A stretch of 64,000 nt of DNA from the NCBI RefSeq assembly GCF_017641085.1, contig NZ_JAEPPI010000001.1, positions 434,001 to 498,000 of the forward strand, given 5' to 3'. Below the pieces are notes generated by a model, which ran no database searches, was not told the DNA's origin, and was given only the letters and a program-made list of their open reading frames with translations. This DNA is from Gracilimonas sp. (GTDB lineage: Bacteria > Bacteroidota > Rhodothermia > Balneolales > Balneolaceae). Positions 53,072 through 62,483 of this stretch are shown here, piece after piece. Within the stretch, counting starts at the first letter, position 1. Every line of letters begins with the position of its first letter. The position numbers were made by a program, and so were the translations under genes.

Positions 53072-54082
53072 CTATTTTCGGTTTATCAAGGTGTCCATTT
53101 TTGCAGTGAGCCTTTCGCCCCGAAGATGCTTGGCCACAATATTTCCTTCAGGCCCAATAATGTATTTTTGGGGAATGCCGCCAACATTATATAGGGTAGG
53201 AATTTCATCTTCCCTCTTTTTTTCCTGGAGGATTTGAGTCCAGGTCATCCCGTTCTCAGTAAGAAATTTGTCGTATTTCTCTGAATCTTCCTCCAGTGCA
53301 ATACTTAAGATGGTTAAATCTTCTTCCGGGTATGTTTCTCTCAAGGACTTAATAACCGGAATTTCAGGCATGCAGGGCCCGCACCATGTCGCCCAAAAGT
53401 CGAGAATGATATATTTGCCTTTATGATCGGCGAGGTTGAATTCTTCCCCGTGATAAGTTGTAGCTGTGAATTCCGGCGCAGCCTGTCCAATTCCCAAAGA
53501 CTCCAATTCATAAATAGCGCCCAGTCCAAGATCGACGAACCATTTACTTTCATTAATTTCAACCAGATCCTGCGCATATTCAAGTGCCTTTTGGTGGGTG
53601 TCGGGATTTCGTTTATAAACTCTGACAAGCGATGTAAGAATAGCAGATTTGCCAACCGGATTAGTGACGTAATCTTTTAAGGATTCAAGTTTCTTCATAG
53701 CATCCTGATGGGTTCTGCTAGAATCTCCTACATATGCATGGCCGAGAGAGTTAGGAACCCAAGCCCACACATCAGAGTCAGGTTTAAACTTACTAATGGC
53801 TTCATCCATGATAGCCGCATTTCCGGTATTTCCCCACATCATTAGGGCACTCTGTAAAGCTTTTTTTCCGGCCACGGTTTCTTCGTGCTCCAGATAATAT
53901 TCATAGAATTCGGAAGCATACTTTGACTGAATGGAATCGTCATATTCAGTTGCCTGGACTTCATCCCAGGAGCTATTTAAATAATCAATATATGCGGAAT
54001 CAACTTCGGCCTGAGCAAGCCCCTTGGAATTAAATGCTACAATTAATAGAAGAGATAAGATAGTACACCGAAAAATGTTCAT
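53072..54082 (-). CDS. TlpA-like thioredoxin-fold protein with N-terminal helical domain
   Basis: A 336-residue exported protein. A signal peptide ends near residue 24. A mostly helical region (about 28-195) with TPR-like periodicity precedes a redoxin domain (about 200-330), with the active site WCGPC at 233-237 and a cis-proline region GGIPQKYIIGPEG. It is likely a periplasmic thiol-disulfide reductase of the TlpA type that reduces target proteins. The partner is unknown. The gene is monocistronic by spacing. Confidence 0.9.
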   Translation of the reverse strand: MNIFRCTILSLLLIVAFNSKGLAQAEVDSAYIDYLNSSWDEVQATEYDDSIQSKYASEFYEYYLEHEETVAGKKALQSALMMWGNTGNAAIMDEAISKFKPDSDVWAWVPNSLGHAYVGDSSRTHQDAMKKLESLKDYVTNPVGKSAILTSLVRVYKRNPDTHQKALEYAQDLVEINESKWFVDLGLGAIYELESLGIGQAAPEFTATTYHGEEFNLADHKGKYIILDFWATWCGPCMPEIPVIKSLRETYPEEDLTILSIALEEDSEKYDKFLTENGMTWTQILQEKKREDEIPTLYNVGGIPQKYIIGPEGNIVAKHLRGERLTAKMDTLINRK

Positions 54083-54227
54083 GACAGATCCATTTGATTA
54101 AACGTATAACTAAATCTATTAAATTTAGAATGATATGCAAATTTATGAGATCAATTAACAAGTTAGTGTATAGTTGCTGCTGGTAGTGGAGGAAGAAAGG
54201 CTTTCCCGGGTACTTAAGCCTAAAAGA

Positions 54228-54938
54228 CTATAGCAGTTTAAAGTCTTTGGTTTGAGGGGTATAGCATTTGTGAAGTATGAACAGAACGACTGAAGGAATT
54301 AACAGGTACCAGCCCAAACTGATTAAACCTGAATAAGCTCCAGGATCAAAAGGCATTTGTCCCTGAACAGCTTCTAAAAGTTGAATTCCGTTGGGGCCGT
54401 TTGAAAACATGGTGTTGTTAATAACATTCCACCCAAGGTGAAGAGCTATGGGAAGTATGATGGAGTTTGTTTTTTCATAGGAAACAGCGAAAACATAACC
54501 CATGTATCCGGTTATAATAAATACCACAATCATTGCCATGATGTTTCCCATTACCCCAAAAGTAAACCAGTGATAAACCCCAAATGCGGCAGCGGTTAGC
54601 AGAAGGGAAGTTTGTCTTTTCCCTGTATATCTGAGTAGCAGGTACAGAATAATGCCCCTGAATGTGAGTTCTTCAAATAAAACAGATTTCAAATCATAAA
54701 AGGTGGAATTAAAAATCAGTTCAGGGGTGATGCTATCACTGAGTTGCCAGCTTACACCACTTAAGTATCCGAAGAGTAATTGAGTGATGGCACTCAAAAT
54801 CGCAAGAATGAGAAATCCGCTGACGAACTCTTTAGTCCTTTGACTTAGAGGTGTAAACCAAATAGTTAAAAGGTTCTTTTTCTCTGATAAATAGACAATC
54901 ACCCATGAGATGGCGAGCACGGTAATAGCATAGATCAT
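54228..54938 (-). CDS. CPBP-family intramembrane metalloprotease
   Basis: A 236-residue membrane protein with about seven helices. The motif FEELTFRGII gives Glu89, Glu90 and Arg94, VYHWF gives His123, and HLGWNVINN supplies another metal histidine. This is the CAAX protease and bacteriocin-processing family (ABI). The substrate is unknown. It is about 145 bases downstream of the TlpA-like gene's start side and lies on the same strand as the DUF4440-like gene upstream. Confidence 0.9.
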   Translation of the reverse strand: MIYAITVLAISWVIVYLSEKKNLLTIWFTPLSQRTKEFVSGFLILAILSAITQLLFGYLSGVSWQLSDSITPELIFNSTFYDLKSVLFEELTFRGIILYLLLRYTGKRQTSLLLTAAAFGVYHWFTFGVMGNIMAMIVVFIITGYMGYVFAVSYEKTNSIILPIALHLGWNVINNTMFSNGPNGIQLLEAVQGQMPFDPGAYSGLISLGWYLLIPSVVLFILHKCYTPQTKDFKLL

Positions 54939-54993
54939 GGCTGCAAACTACGGAGGATCGGTAGAAAAGTTTTAGTAAATCGTACCATTTTTA

Positions 54994-55473
54994 TTACTTC
55001 AACTTCTCCCATTCTTCCTCAGTGGCCATAGACTCCTGGTACTCCATCAGCAGTTTCCATTCGCCGTCCTTTTTCACCAATAGTCCCTGAAAGTGAACAT
55101 AAATCGGCTGGGGTTCTTTCCCCTCCATTTGCGAATAGTAGTTAAAAATGCCAGTGTCATGAGCGGTGGTTTCGCTGTGCATTCTTTTACTGAAGCGAAA
55201 CTCTACACCGGCTTTCATTTTCCCAGCTTTGGTATCCAGAAAGCCTTGCTTCCAGCCATCTAAGGCACTTGAAATGGGGTAGCTCTCTCCGGAAATGCCA
55301 TTTACCAAAACAGCATCTTCATGATATAAGGCTGCATAATCCTCAAATGCACCTTCTTCTACGGTTCGGCTCATTTCATCCCAGAGAGCATCAACATCGG
55401 TGGCAGGGTCCTGCGCAGGAAGCAGAAATAATACAGTGAGGAGCGGGATAAAGAAAAGATTAGTCATAGTCAT
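54994..55473 (-). CDS. DUF4440/SnoaL-like secreted protein
   Basis: A 159-residue protein with a signal peptide (LFFIPLLTVLFLLPAQ). The remainder has the NTF2-like pattern of DUF4440 (DALWDEMSRTVEEGAFEDYAALYHEDAVLV). The open frame extends to 55608, but ATG 55473 gives a good signal peptide; ATG 55467 two codons later is an alternative. No catalytic motif is visible. The role is unknown. Confidence 0.75.
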   Translation of the reverse strand: MTMTNLFFIPLLTVLFLLPAQDPATDVDALWDEMSRTVEEGAFEDYAALYHEDAVLVNGISGESYPISSALDGWKQGFLDTKAGKMKAGVEFRFSKRMHSETTAHDTGIFNYYSQMEGKEPQPIYVHFQGLLVKKDGEWKLLMEYQESMATEEEWEKLK

Positions 55474-55758
55474 GAATTTTAATTCGGGTGATTTTCCACA
55501 ATAGCTAATTTTGGGTATTCCGCCAAATAGCCAGTTCCCGGTTCCATCCTTCCTGCAAAAAGGGCAACTTGTACTTAATTTTAGTGGGATAAAGCATCTT
55601 CTAATCAAGCAAATCCCAGAATCCTCCTAATCAAGGTTCAATAATCTGAAGTGAAAATATCAGAGTTAGCAGAACCCATTCATCAACCCAAAATTCCTTC
55701 TTTAAATGCCCATCACATTTACTACTTTCCATAATCACTCACAGATAGGAATATTGAT

Positions 55759-56898
55759 ATGTCAGATGAATTAGACTCCATCCGCAAGCAACTGGATGAT
55801 ATAGACCGGACTATTCTTAAAGCGCTGGCTCAGCGACAGGGACTGGTAAAGGAAGTCTCGGATTTGAAGCTCAAAAATGAACAGGGCATCCGGGATCTTG
55901 AAAAGGAAGAGCAGCTATTAAACCGGATTCGGGATTTGGCCCATGAAGTCGGCCTGGATCGATATTACGCTGAACACCTGTTTCGGGAAATCATCACCAA
56001 CTCGGTACGCTTTCAGACACACTCCCTGGTTGATCATCAGAACGAGAAATCGGAGGGGGAAGTCATTCGGGTTTCTTACCAGGGAACCGATGGGGCTTAC
56101 AGTCATCAGGCAGCTACTCGTCACTTTAGCGATCGTTATTCAACGGTGGATGCCATTGGCTATGACACCTTTCAGCAGGCGGCGCAGGCTGTTTTGGATG
56201 ACAAGGTGGATTATGCATTGTTACCCATAGAAAATACCACGGCCGGCTCCATCAACGATACTTATGACATTCTGGGAAATGAAAAACTCCATATTGTGGG
56301 AGAGGAAATTCTGAAGGTAGTTCACTGCTTGATGGCCGTAGAACAAGTAGAATTAGGTAAAATCCGGCGGATCATGTCACACCCCCAGGCCATTGCCCAG
56401 TGCTCGCAGTTCTTAACGAAGCTCCCGCGGTGTAAGGTGGAGTCATATTTGGATACGGCCATGTCGGCCAAAAAAGTACTGGAAGACGGAGATTTATCCC
56501 AGGCAGCTATTGCCGGAGCCCATGCGGCAGACTTATACGGACTACATGTGATTGAACACGACATTGCCAATCAAAAAGAAAACTATACCCGCTTTGTGGT
56601 AGCCGCTAAAGAGCCGGTTCAGGTTGACGTTCAAATACCGGCTAAAACATCCCTGATGATGGTGACTTCAAACGAAGAGGGTTCTTTGATAGAATGCCTG
56701 AATATTTTGCATAAGCATAAAATCAACATGGCCAAGCTGGAATCGCGCCCAAGGTTGAATGAACCCTGGAAGTATTCTTTCTACCTGGATATTCTTGCCA
56801 ATATAGACGACCCTGAAGTTTCTGCCGGTTTGGATGAGCTCAATAAAAAAGCCGAGGAGTTAAAGGTCCTCGGCTGTTATCCTAAACAGGAAGCGTAA
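55759..56898 (+). CDS. pheA: Bifunctional chorismate mutase / prephenate dehydratase
   Basis: A 379-residue P-protein of phenylalanine biosynthesis. Residues 1-90 are an AroQ-type chorismate mutase (DDIDRTILKALAQRQGLVKE). The prephenate dehydratase domain follows (about 105-285), starting SYQGTDGAYSHQAATRHF and containing the catalytic NYTRF motif. The ACT domain at the C-terminus carries KLESRP, which binds phenylalanine for feedback inhibition. The start ATG 55759 is preceded by AGGA. Confidence 0.97.
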   Translation: MSDELDSIRKQLDDIDRTILKALAQRQGLVKEVSDLKLKNEQGIRDLEKEEQLLNRIRDLAHEVGLDRYYAEHLFREIITNSVRFQTHSLVDHQNEKSEGEVIRVSYQGTDGAYSHQAATRHFSDRYSTVDAIGYDTFQQAAQAVLDDKVDYALLPIENTTAGSINDTYDILGNEKLHIVGEEILKVVHCLMAVEQVELGKIRRIMSHPQAIAQCSQFLTKLPRCKVESYLDTAMSAKKVLEDGDLSQAAIAGAHAADLYGLHVIEHDIANQKENYTRFVVAAKEPVQVDVQIPAKTSLMMVTSNEEGSLIECLNILHKHKINMAKLESRPRLNEPWKYSFYLDILANIDDPEVSAGLDELNKKAEELKVLGCYPKQEA

Positions 56899-56912
56899 TA
56901 TCCTAATGTTCT

Positions 56913-57980
56913 TTAGAAAGAGTATGTAGCCCGGGCAAAGAAGTTGTAGTTCGTATCCACAAAATCACTTCGGGACTCACGGATTCGGTACCGGAAATCG
57001 ATATTTAAATCATCAGTGATGAAGTATCGATATCTGAATTCAACTTCATCGGAATTAGGTCCATATACATTTGGAGTAAGCCAGTCTGAATCCGTTTTGG
57101 CAAACTCAACCATAAACTGGTGCTTGTCTGCGAAATTGTGCACGCCCAAAGAAAGCACAGCACTGGTTCCGTCTTCAAAGGTCGTATTCAGGTTTTGGCC
57201 AATTTCGGCGGCAATACGGAAACTTCCTCCGTTAAGGGCATCGGGCTTGGGCAGGTCGTAAACCAGGCGGCTCATTACAGCCAGGTAGGTGCTGTAACCA
57301 CCGGATTTGAAATAAGCATTGGGCGCTACAAACAGCCCAAATCCTTTTTGTATGAAGTTGTTGTCATCGCGCGTTCGGTTTTCGAGCCCAAGATAAGAAA
57401 CCAGGTTATGCTCGTTGTTACCAAAATTAAGCGCTCCGCGGTAGGAGTAAGAGGTATTATTGCGCGGCTGATACTCCCCTAAGATTTCTCCGTACCAGTC
57501 TTCATTCAGGTTTCTTTTCACATAAATCCCATCCACCCAGTGAATGTTTATGTTGTTGCTCATAAAGCGGAAATGACTTCTTCCGGCATTGGAAAGAACT
57601 TTTGGGTAATACTGAAAACGTCCTGCTTTTACCTCGGTTTGTTCATTCTTGAACCGATAGTAAAATTCATCAAAAGAAATGCTTCCGCGATTAAGTCCGC
57701 CGCCATCGGCTTGTATGGTAAAACTGACTTCCGGGAATTCAGAAGACTGAGTAGTAGCTAACCGGGCTTTGAATCCGTGATTCTCGTTGAATGTATAAAA
57801 AGCTCCAACCCGGACTCTCAGGAAAGAAGTACCTTCAAAGTGCTCAAGAGCTTCTCCCGAGGAGCTTACGTAGGCAAACCTGGCGTTCCCTGAAAAGTCA
57901 AAATTGCTGTTATCCTGTGCGTTGGCGTTCAAAAAAAATGCAGCGAACACTGCAATCGTAAAACTTATTCTGGAGATCAT
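56913..57980 (-). CDS. Putative outer-membrane beta-barrel protein
   Basis: A 355-residue exported protein I do not recognise by family. ATG 57980 is preceded by AAGAGA and begins MISRISFTIAVFAAFFLNANA, a clean signal peptide. The frame is open further upstream, to 58190, without such features. The sequence then consists of amphipathic beta strands with many aromatic residues and ends YNFFARATYSF, as barrels do. A porin-like role is likely. It is convergent with pheA. Confidence 0.72.
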   Translation of the reverse strand: MISRISFTIAVFAAFFLNANAQDNSNFDFSGNARFAYVSSSGEALEHFEGTSFLRVRVGAFYTFNENHGFKARLATTQSSEFPEVSFTIQADGGGLNRGSISFDEFYYRFKNEQTEVKAGRFQYYPKVLSNAGRSHFRFMSNNINIHWVDGIYVKRNLNEDWYGEILGEYQPRNNTSYSYRGALNFGNNEHNLVSYLGLENRTRDDNNFIQKGFGLFVAPNAYFKSGGYSTYLAVMSRLVYDLPKPDALNGGSFRIAAEIGQNLNTTFEDGTSAVLSLGVHNFADKHQFMVEFAKTDSDWLTPNVYGPNSDEVEFRYRYFITDDLNIDFRYRIRESRSDFVDTNYNFFARATYSF

Positions 57981-58226
57981 TCTCTTGGTAAAATTTTTTG
58001 TTGGATAATTATAGTTACTTAAAAATTGTCCTACCCTTATCGGCGGTGACTTAAAATTCCTTAAGGCGTTAACCGTTATTATTCCCAAAACGATTAAGTA
58101 CCGAAGCGTTTTGTCAAAACCCATCATTTCAGGACATTTCATATAACCTACTGTTCCGCTACTAAGAACGGCACGTTTATTTTTTTGCAAAGGATAAATT
58201 GTTCTTATTAAGAATTGATGAAGTGA

Positions 58227-59186
58227 TCAGATTAGGTTCATCACATCTTCAGCGCATCCCCAGGATACGGTATAACCCGCGCCGCCATGGCCATAATTAT
58301 GGATTACGGGCAAATGAGGATCTTTTTCCAGCCTGATTTGTGGTCTTCCGGGACGTAACCCAACTTTCACATCTAATACCGGCAGTTCCAAAACAGCAGG
58401 TTCAAATTCCGAGCAATATGTAAGGATTCGTTCTGTAAGGGAGGGATTCGCTTTGGTAGAAGTTTGATACTTTTTGGCGGAACCACCTAATATAATTCCA
58501 TCCCTTCGCGGAATGATGTAAGCCATTTCCTGATCTCCCAGCTCATACTCGGTGGCCATTCCCTGAATTTTCTGATCAGGAGCTACTCGCAGAACCTGTC
58601 CCTGAATGGGGTACAGTTGTTCGTCACTGAATAAATGCTTTGCGCCTAAACCGGTGCAATTCACCACCGGGAAATATGCTTCAAGTTCATCAACAGAGGT
58701 AACTTCCTGCCGGATTATTTCCCCGCCTGATTCTCTAATACGATTCAAAAGGTACTCCAGATAGATGGGAGTTTCTATCAAAGGTACGTTGAGGGTGTAT
58801 CCTCTGTAATTGGGGTGAACCGGATGCTGAACGTTGTCATTAAGTATATTCTCGCCCGGTAAAGCATCCAGCCACCACGGTTTTTCCCGGGTGTCGAGAT
58901 AGGCTGTGAAGGGGATGAAAGAGACCCCGGAGTCTTCATTCTGGGCAAGATGCTTGAATCTTAAAAGCGACCTGCGGCTCCAACTGTTTACTTTGTTTGT
59001 CGGGTAGGCTTCATAAGGAAACCAAATGGCGGCAGCTACGGCCGAAGTGGTTTGTTTGGGAAGTTCTTTTGTAATGATGTTTACCTTGAAGCCATGCTCG
59101 GCAAGCACAATGGCGGTTGTCAGACCGGAAACACCGGCTCCTAAAACCGTTATGTGGTTCTTATTCTCCAAGAGTGACTTTTGCAT
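58227..59186 (-). CDS. FAD-dependent D-amino acid oxidase-like protein
   Basis: A 319-residue FAD protein of the DAO family. The dinucleotide motif ITVLGAGVSGLTTAIVLAEHG lies at residues 12-32 and the C-terminal HNYGHGGAGYTVSWGCAEDV is the family signature. NCTGLGAKHLF marks the middle. The domain set fits D-amino acid or D-aspartate oxidases, which oxidise D-amino acids to 2-oxoacids with peroxide formation. The start codon lies within the last 26 bases of xseA, so translation is probably coupled. Confidence 0.9.
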   Translation of the reverse strand: MQKSLLENKNHITVLGAGVSGLTTAIVLAEHGFKVNIITKELPKQTTSAVAAAIWFPYEAYPTNKVNSWSRRSLLRFKHLAQNEDSGVSFIPFTAYLDTREKPWWLDALPGENILNDNVQHPVHPNYRGYTLNVPLIETPIYLEYLLNRIRESGGEIIRQEVTSVDELEAYFPVVNCTGLGAKHLFSDEQLYPIQGQVLRVAPDQKIQGMATEYELGDQEMAYIIPRRDGIILGGSAKKYQTSTKANPSLTERILTYCSEFEPAVLELPVLDVKVGLRPGRPQIRLEKDPHLPVIHNYGHGGAGYTVSWGCAEDVMNLI

Positions 59187-60360
59187 CTTTCCATTCTAAG
59201 TCAAACCCTGATGCTTTTTTGAAAGCTTTGGATTCCCGGACCCATTTTCCATCCTGCCATACACGTGCAAAACCTTTTTCGAGGGGTTCGTTAGGATTTT
59301 GCTTATCCAGAGAGTGAAATAATTTGGTGAGATGTTCTTTTCGGTTCCGAACCAACGATTCGGTCCGGTGTTCCAGCTTTTCATTCAGGGTAAGAATACG
59401 GGACCGGGCCGATTCCATCTTCTGCTTTACAGCCAGCAAGGCGTGTGACTTCGCCATATTTGCTACTTTATCTTTATATAACTCAATGGCTCCGGTGGTA
59501 TTAACCTCCAGTTTTTTGGCATAATCTTCTACCATAAACCGGATTTCGTTAATGTCGGGCACGGCAAGTACAGCCGCCTGTGTTGGAGTAGCGGCCCGGG
59601 AATCGGCTACAAAATCGGAGATGGAAAAATCAACTTCATGTCCCACCGCGCTGATTACAGGAACTTCACAGTGATAGACAGCGCGGGCAACTGATTCTTC
59701 ATTAAACGGCCACAGGTCTTCCAGGGAACCACCGCCACGTCCGATAATCAGGACATCCACATTCTTGTGATTGGAGAAGTAGTTGATGCCATTCACGATT
59801 TCCGGCGCAGCATTCACGCCCTGCACGCTGGCGTGATAAAGTTTCACATCAGCCAGCGGCCATCTTTTTTCCAGGGTAGAACGGATGTCCTGAAAAGCGG
59901 CACCGGTCGCGGATGTCACCACCCCGATGCGTTCGGGAAATTTGGGAAGTGCTACTTTGTGGGTGTCATCAAATAAACCTTCTTCTTTCAACTTTGCCTT
60001 CAGCTTTTCAAAAGCCTGCTGAAGCTTCCCGATCCCGGCTTGCTGAACCAGATTCACAATCATCTGATAGCGACCATGGGGAGCATACACCTGGATATCG
60101 CCACCGACTACTATCTGTTGACCATCGGTTAGATTAATGCCAAGCCGTTGCGCAGTGCTTCTCCAGATTACACAGGGAAGGGAGGCATCGGCATCTTTGA
60201 GGGTGAAATAATAGTGCCCGTTCCGGCTTTGATTGACGTTGCTGGTTTCGCCCTCCACCAAAATATCCACAAAATTCTGCTCCAGCAGGTTCTTGATCTT
60301 CTCGGTGAGCTCGGCAACGGTTGGGATATCAAAAAGAAACGGAATTTGTTTATCGGGCAT
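59161..60360 (-). CDS. xseA: Exodeoxyribonuclease VII large subunit
   Basis: A 399-residue large subunit of the ATP-independent exonuclease VII that degrades single-stranded DNA. The OB-fold domain (about 10-110; VEGETSNVNQSRNGHYYFTLKD) precedes the catalytic domain with GVVTSATGAAFQDI, IIGRGGGSLEDLWPFN and VGHEVDFSISDFVADSRAATPT. The usual partner xseB is not next to it; a D-amino acid oxidase-like gene overlaps its 3' end. Confidence 0.96.
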   Translation of the reverse strand: MPDKQIPFLFDIPTVAELTEKIKNLLEQNFVDILVEGETSNVNQSRNGHYYFTLKDADASLPCVIWRSTAQRLGINLTDGQQIVVGGDIQVYAPHGRYQMIVNLVQQAGIGKLQQAFEKLKAKLKEEGLFDDTHKVALPKFPERIGVVTSATGAAFQDIRSTLEKRWPLADVKLYHASVQGVNAAPEIVNGINYFSNHKNVDVLIIGRGGGSLEDLWPFNEESVARAVYHCEVPVISAVGHEVDFSISDFVADSRAATPTQAAVLAVPDINEIRFMVEDYAKKLEVNTTGAIELYKDKVANMAKSHALLAVKQKMESARSRILTLNEKLEHRTESLVRNRKEHLTKLFHSLDKQNPNEPLEKGFARVWQDGKWVRESKAFKKASGFDLEWKDAKVTLGE

Positions 60361-60401
60361 GGGGGGGTGGTTGAGGTTTAGAATCTAACAGGCAATTAAT
60401 G

Positions 60402-60977
60402 TAAGAAGGATTGAAATCCTTCGCTTAAATAAAGGACTACATTTTCCTGATATCAAATTCCTTAACCTCATCTTGAAATGAGCGATTTTGATGATGTAAT
60501 TCCTGATTGTAGATGTAATTCCTAATCCTGTTAATATCATTCATACTAACCGAAAATACTCCATATCCCTGTTGCCATTCAAACTTCCCACTTGGGTAGT
60601 AGTTTTCATTCACCCACCTTGATGAAGAACCTTTCATTTGTTTTATGACTTCAGCCACTGAAAGGGTTGTTGGAAGTTTGAATAGAACATGCAGATGGTC
60701 TTGCATACCATTCACGACATCAACCTGAATACCCCATTCCAAGGAGTTTTCTTTAATGTAAATGTTCAGTTCTCCTCTGAAATATCTCTTTAGTAGTGGT
60801 AGTCGGTCTTTTGTACTCCAAACGGCGTGTACCCAAACCTGATTCAATGTTTTTGGCATAGTACTATTTTTGATCAATTCTTTAGTAAGAGCTATTTCAG
60901 GCTGATTCCTTACAAAAATTTCTAAATTGATAAGGCTGTTATCCTTTATTCAAGCAACGGATTTCAATCCGTGCTTG
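60402..60977 (-). mobile_element. IS200/IS605-like element with hairpin ends
   Basis: The element spans a Y1 transposase gene and two hairpins. The left hairpin (60402-60427) has AAGGATT/AATCCTT; the right one (60951-60977) has CGGATT/AATCCG plus CAAGCA/TGCTTG. Their cores GGATTGAAATCC and GGATTTCAATCC are exact reverse complements. Hairpins of this type are the recognition structures of IS200-type and REP-associated transposases. Confidence 0.75.
60437..60859 (-). CDS. IS200-type (Y1) transposase, RAYT-like
   Basis: A 140-residue HUH transposase. The histidine pair is HLH at residues 55-57 (GMQDHLHVLF) and the catalytic tyrosine is Tyr115 in NYIYNQELHHQ. The start is ATG 60859 (MPKTLNQVWVHAVWSTKDR); the frame is open to a TTG further upstream. 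It cuts and joins single-stranded DNA. All catalytic residues are intact, so it may be active. Both sides carry hairpins with the same core. Confidence 0.93.
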   Translation of the reverse strand: MPKTLNQVWVHAVWSTKDRLPLLKRYFRGELNIYIKENSLEWGIQVDVVNGMQDHLHVLFKLPTTLSVAEVIKQMKGSSSRWVNENYYPSGKFEWQQGYGVFSVSMNDINRIRNYIYNQELHHQNRSFQDEVKEFDIRKM

Positions 60978-61086
60978 TACATTGATGGATGTTTTGAAAT
61001 AAATAAACCCGCCCAAAGTCCCTTTGTGCTTTAGCACCGAATCACGGTATATTTGCGGTCGAACTTGAAAGCTCAAAAACAAATTC

Positions 61087-62367
61087 ATGCTCCTCAAAAA
61101 CCTGAAGCCCGTTAGTAACTCTCATAAAGGTAAAGACATCGTAGATATCCGTATTGAGGAAGGAGTAATTAAAGAAATAGGCAGTGGACTTAAAGCCGGG
61201 AAAGGGGAGGAATCTCATGATTTTGAAGGAGCCTATGTTTCTCCGGGCTGGATGGATATGCATGTGCATTTGCGCGAGCCGGGGTTTGAACACAAAGAGA
61301 CCATTAAAACCGGATGCGATGCCGCTGCGTTTGGCGGTTTTACGGCGGTGGCTTGTATGCCTAACACCAAACCGGCAACACATACCCGCGATGTGGTTGA
61401 GTTCATTATCAAAAAATCCGAGAAGCTTCCGGTGGACGTTCACCCGATTGCGTGTGTAACCAAAGAGCGAAAAGGGAAATCCATTGCTGAAATGGCTGAC
61501 CTGAAAGATGGCGGTGCGGTTGCTTTTAGCGATGATGGTGATCCGGTTTACGATTCACAGGTAATGCGCGTGGCTTTGGAATACTCGTCGATGCTGGGCC
61601 TGCCTATTATCAATCATGAAGAAGATCTGGCCCTTTCCCGTCCCGGACATATGAACGAAGGCAAGGTAGCAACCCGGCTCGGTTTGGATGGAACTCCGGG
61701 GATTGCCGAAGAAGTGATGATTGCGCGCGATATCATGCTGGCAGAATACACCGGTGGACATATTCATGTTGCGCACATCAGTACCAAAGGGGCGGTAGAT
61801 TTGGTGCGTCAGGCTAAGAAGAAAGGAATTAACGTAACTACGGAAGTCTGTGCGCATCACTTTGATCTGACCGATGAAGAAATTGAGAAGCAGCATTTTG
61901 ACACCAACTTTAAAATGCACCCACCGCTTCGAACTCAGGAAGATGTGGATGCTATGGTAGAAGGCTTGGTGGATGGAACTATCGATGCCATTTGTACCGA
62001 TCATGCACCGCACGCCATCGAGGAGAAAGAAGTAGAATTCATTTACGCTCCCAATGGAATTATTGGGCTGGAAACGGCATGGTCGATAACGAATCAGCGG
62101 TTGCTTCAAACCAAGAAACTGGATTTGCAGCAGCTGATGGATAAACTGGTATATAATCCGCGTAAGATTCTGAACCTGGAATCTCCGGAGATTAAAGAGG
62201 GAGCTAAAGCCAACCTCACCTTCTTCAATACCGAAGAAGAATGGACCTTCACTCCGAAAAACGTTCGATCCAAATCAAAGAACTCTCCCTACCTGGATAA
62301 ACCGTTGAAGGGTAGAGCCGTTGGGATTTTCAATAAAGGACAGTTGGTGCTTAACGAGCTGAGATAG
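61087..62367 (+). CDS. pyrC: Dihydroorotase
   Basis: A 426-residue type I dihydroorotase of pyrimidine biosynthesis. It cyclises carbamoyl-aspartate to dihydroorotate. MDMHVHLREPG provides the first metal histidines; AFSDDGDPVYDS, NHEED, EVCAHHF and ICTDHAPH give the rest of the metal and catalytic residues. It starts at ATG 61087, downstream of the IS200-like element. No other pyr genes are nearby. Confidence 0.96.
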   Translation: MLLKNLKPVSNSHKGKDIVDIRIEEGVIKEIGSGLKAGKGEESHDFEGAYVSPGWMDMHVHLREPGFEHKETIKTGCDAAAFGGFTAVACMPNTKPATHTRDVVEFIIKKSEKLPVDVHPIACVTKERKGKSIAEMADLKDGGAVAFSDDGDPVYDSQVMRVALEYSSMLGLPIINHEEDLALSRPGHMNEGKVATRLGLDGTPGIAEEVMIARDIMLAEYTGGHIHVAHISTKGAVDLVRQAKKKGINVTTEVCAHHFDLTDEEIEKQHFDTNFKMHPPLRTQEDVDAMVEGLVDGTIDAICTDHAPHAIEEKEVEFIYAPNGIIGLETAWSITNQRLLQTKKLDLQQLMDKLVYNPRKILNLESPEIKEGAKANLTFFNTEEEWTFTPKNVRSKSKNSPYLDKPLKGRAVGIFNKGQLVLNELR

Positions 62368-62385
62368 TATTCATACCGTTCATTC

Positions 62386-62419
62386 CTGCAAAGCTTGCCT
62401 GCTGAAACAGGCAGGGCAG
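62386..62419 (+). repeat. Palindromic hairpin between pyrC and tsaB
   Basis: CTTGCCTG-CTGAAA-CAGGCAGG forms an 8-pair stem, flanked by CTGC/GCAG. No U run follows, so a terminator is not established. It may be a REP-like palindrome. Confidence 0.45.
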
Positions 62420-62483
62420 TAATCCGGATGTAAAAACAAAGACAGATCTTAACTGTCAGATAATGACTTTTTAGTAATCATTT

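Noticed and set aside
57981-58190. N-terminal extension of the outer-membrane protein gene
   Set aside because: The start at 57980 gives a clean signal peptide and ribosome site; the extension has neither.
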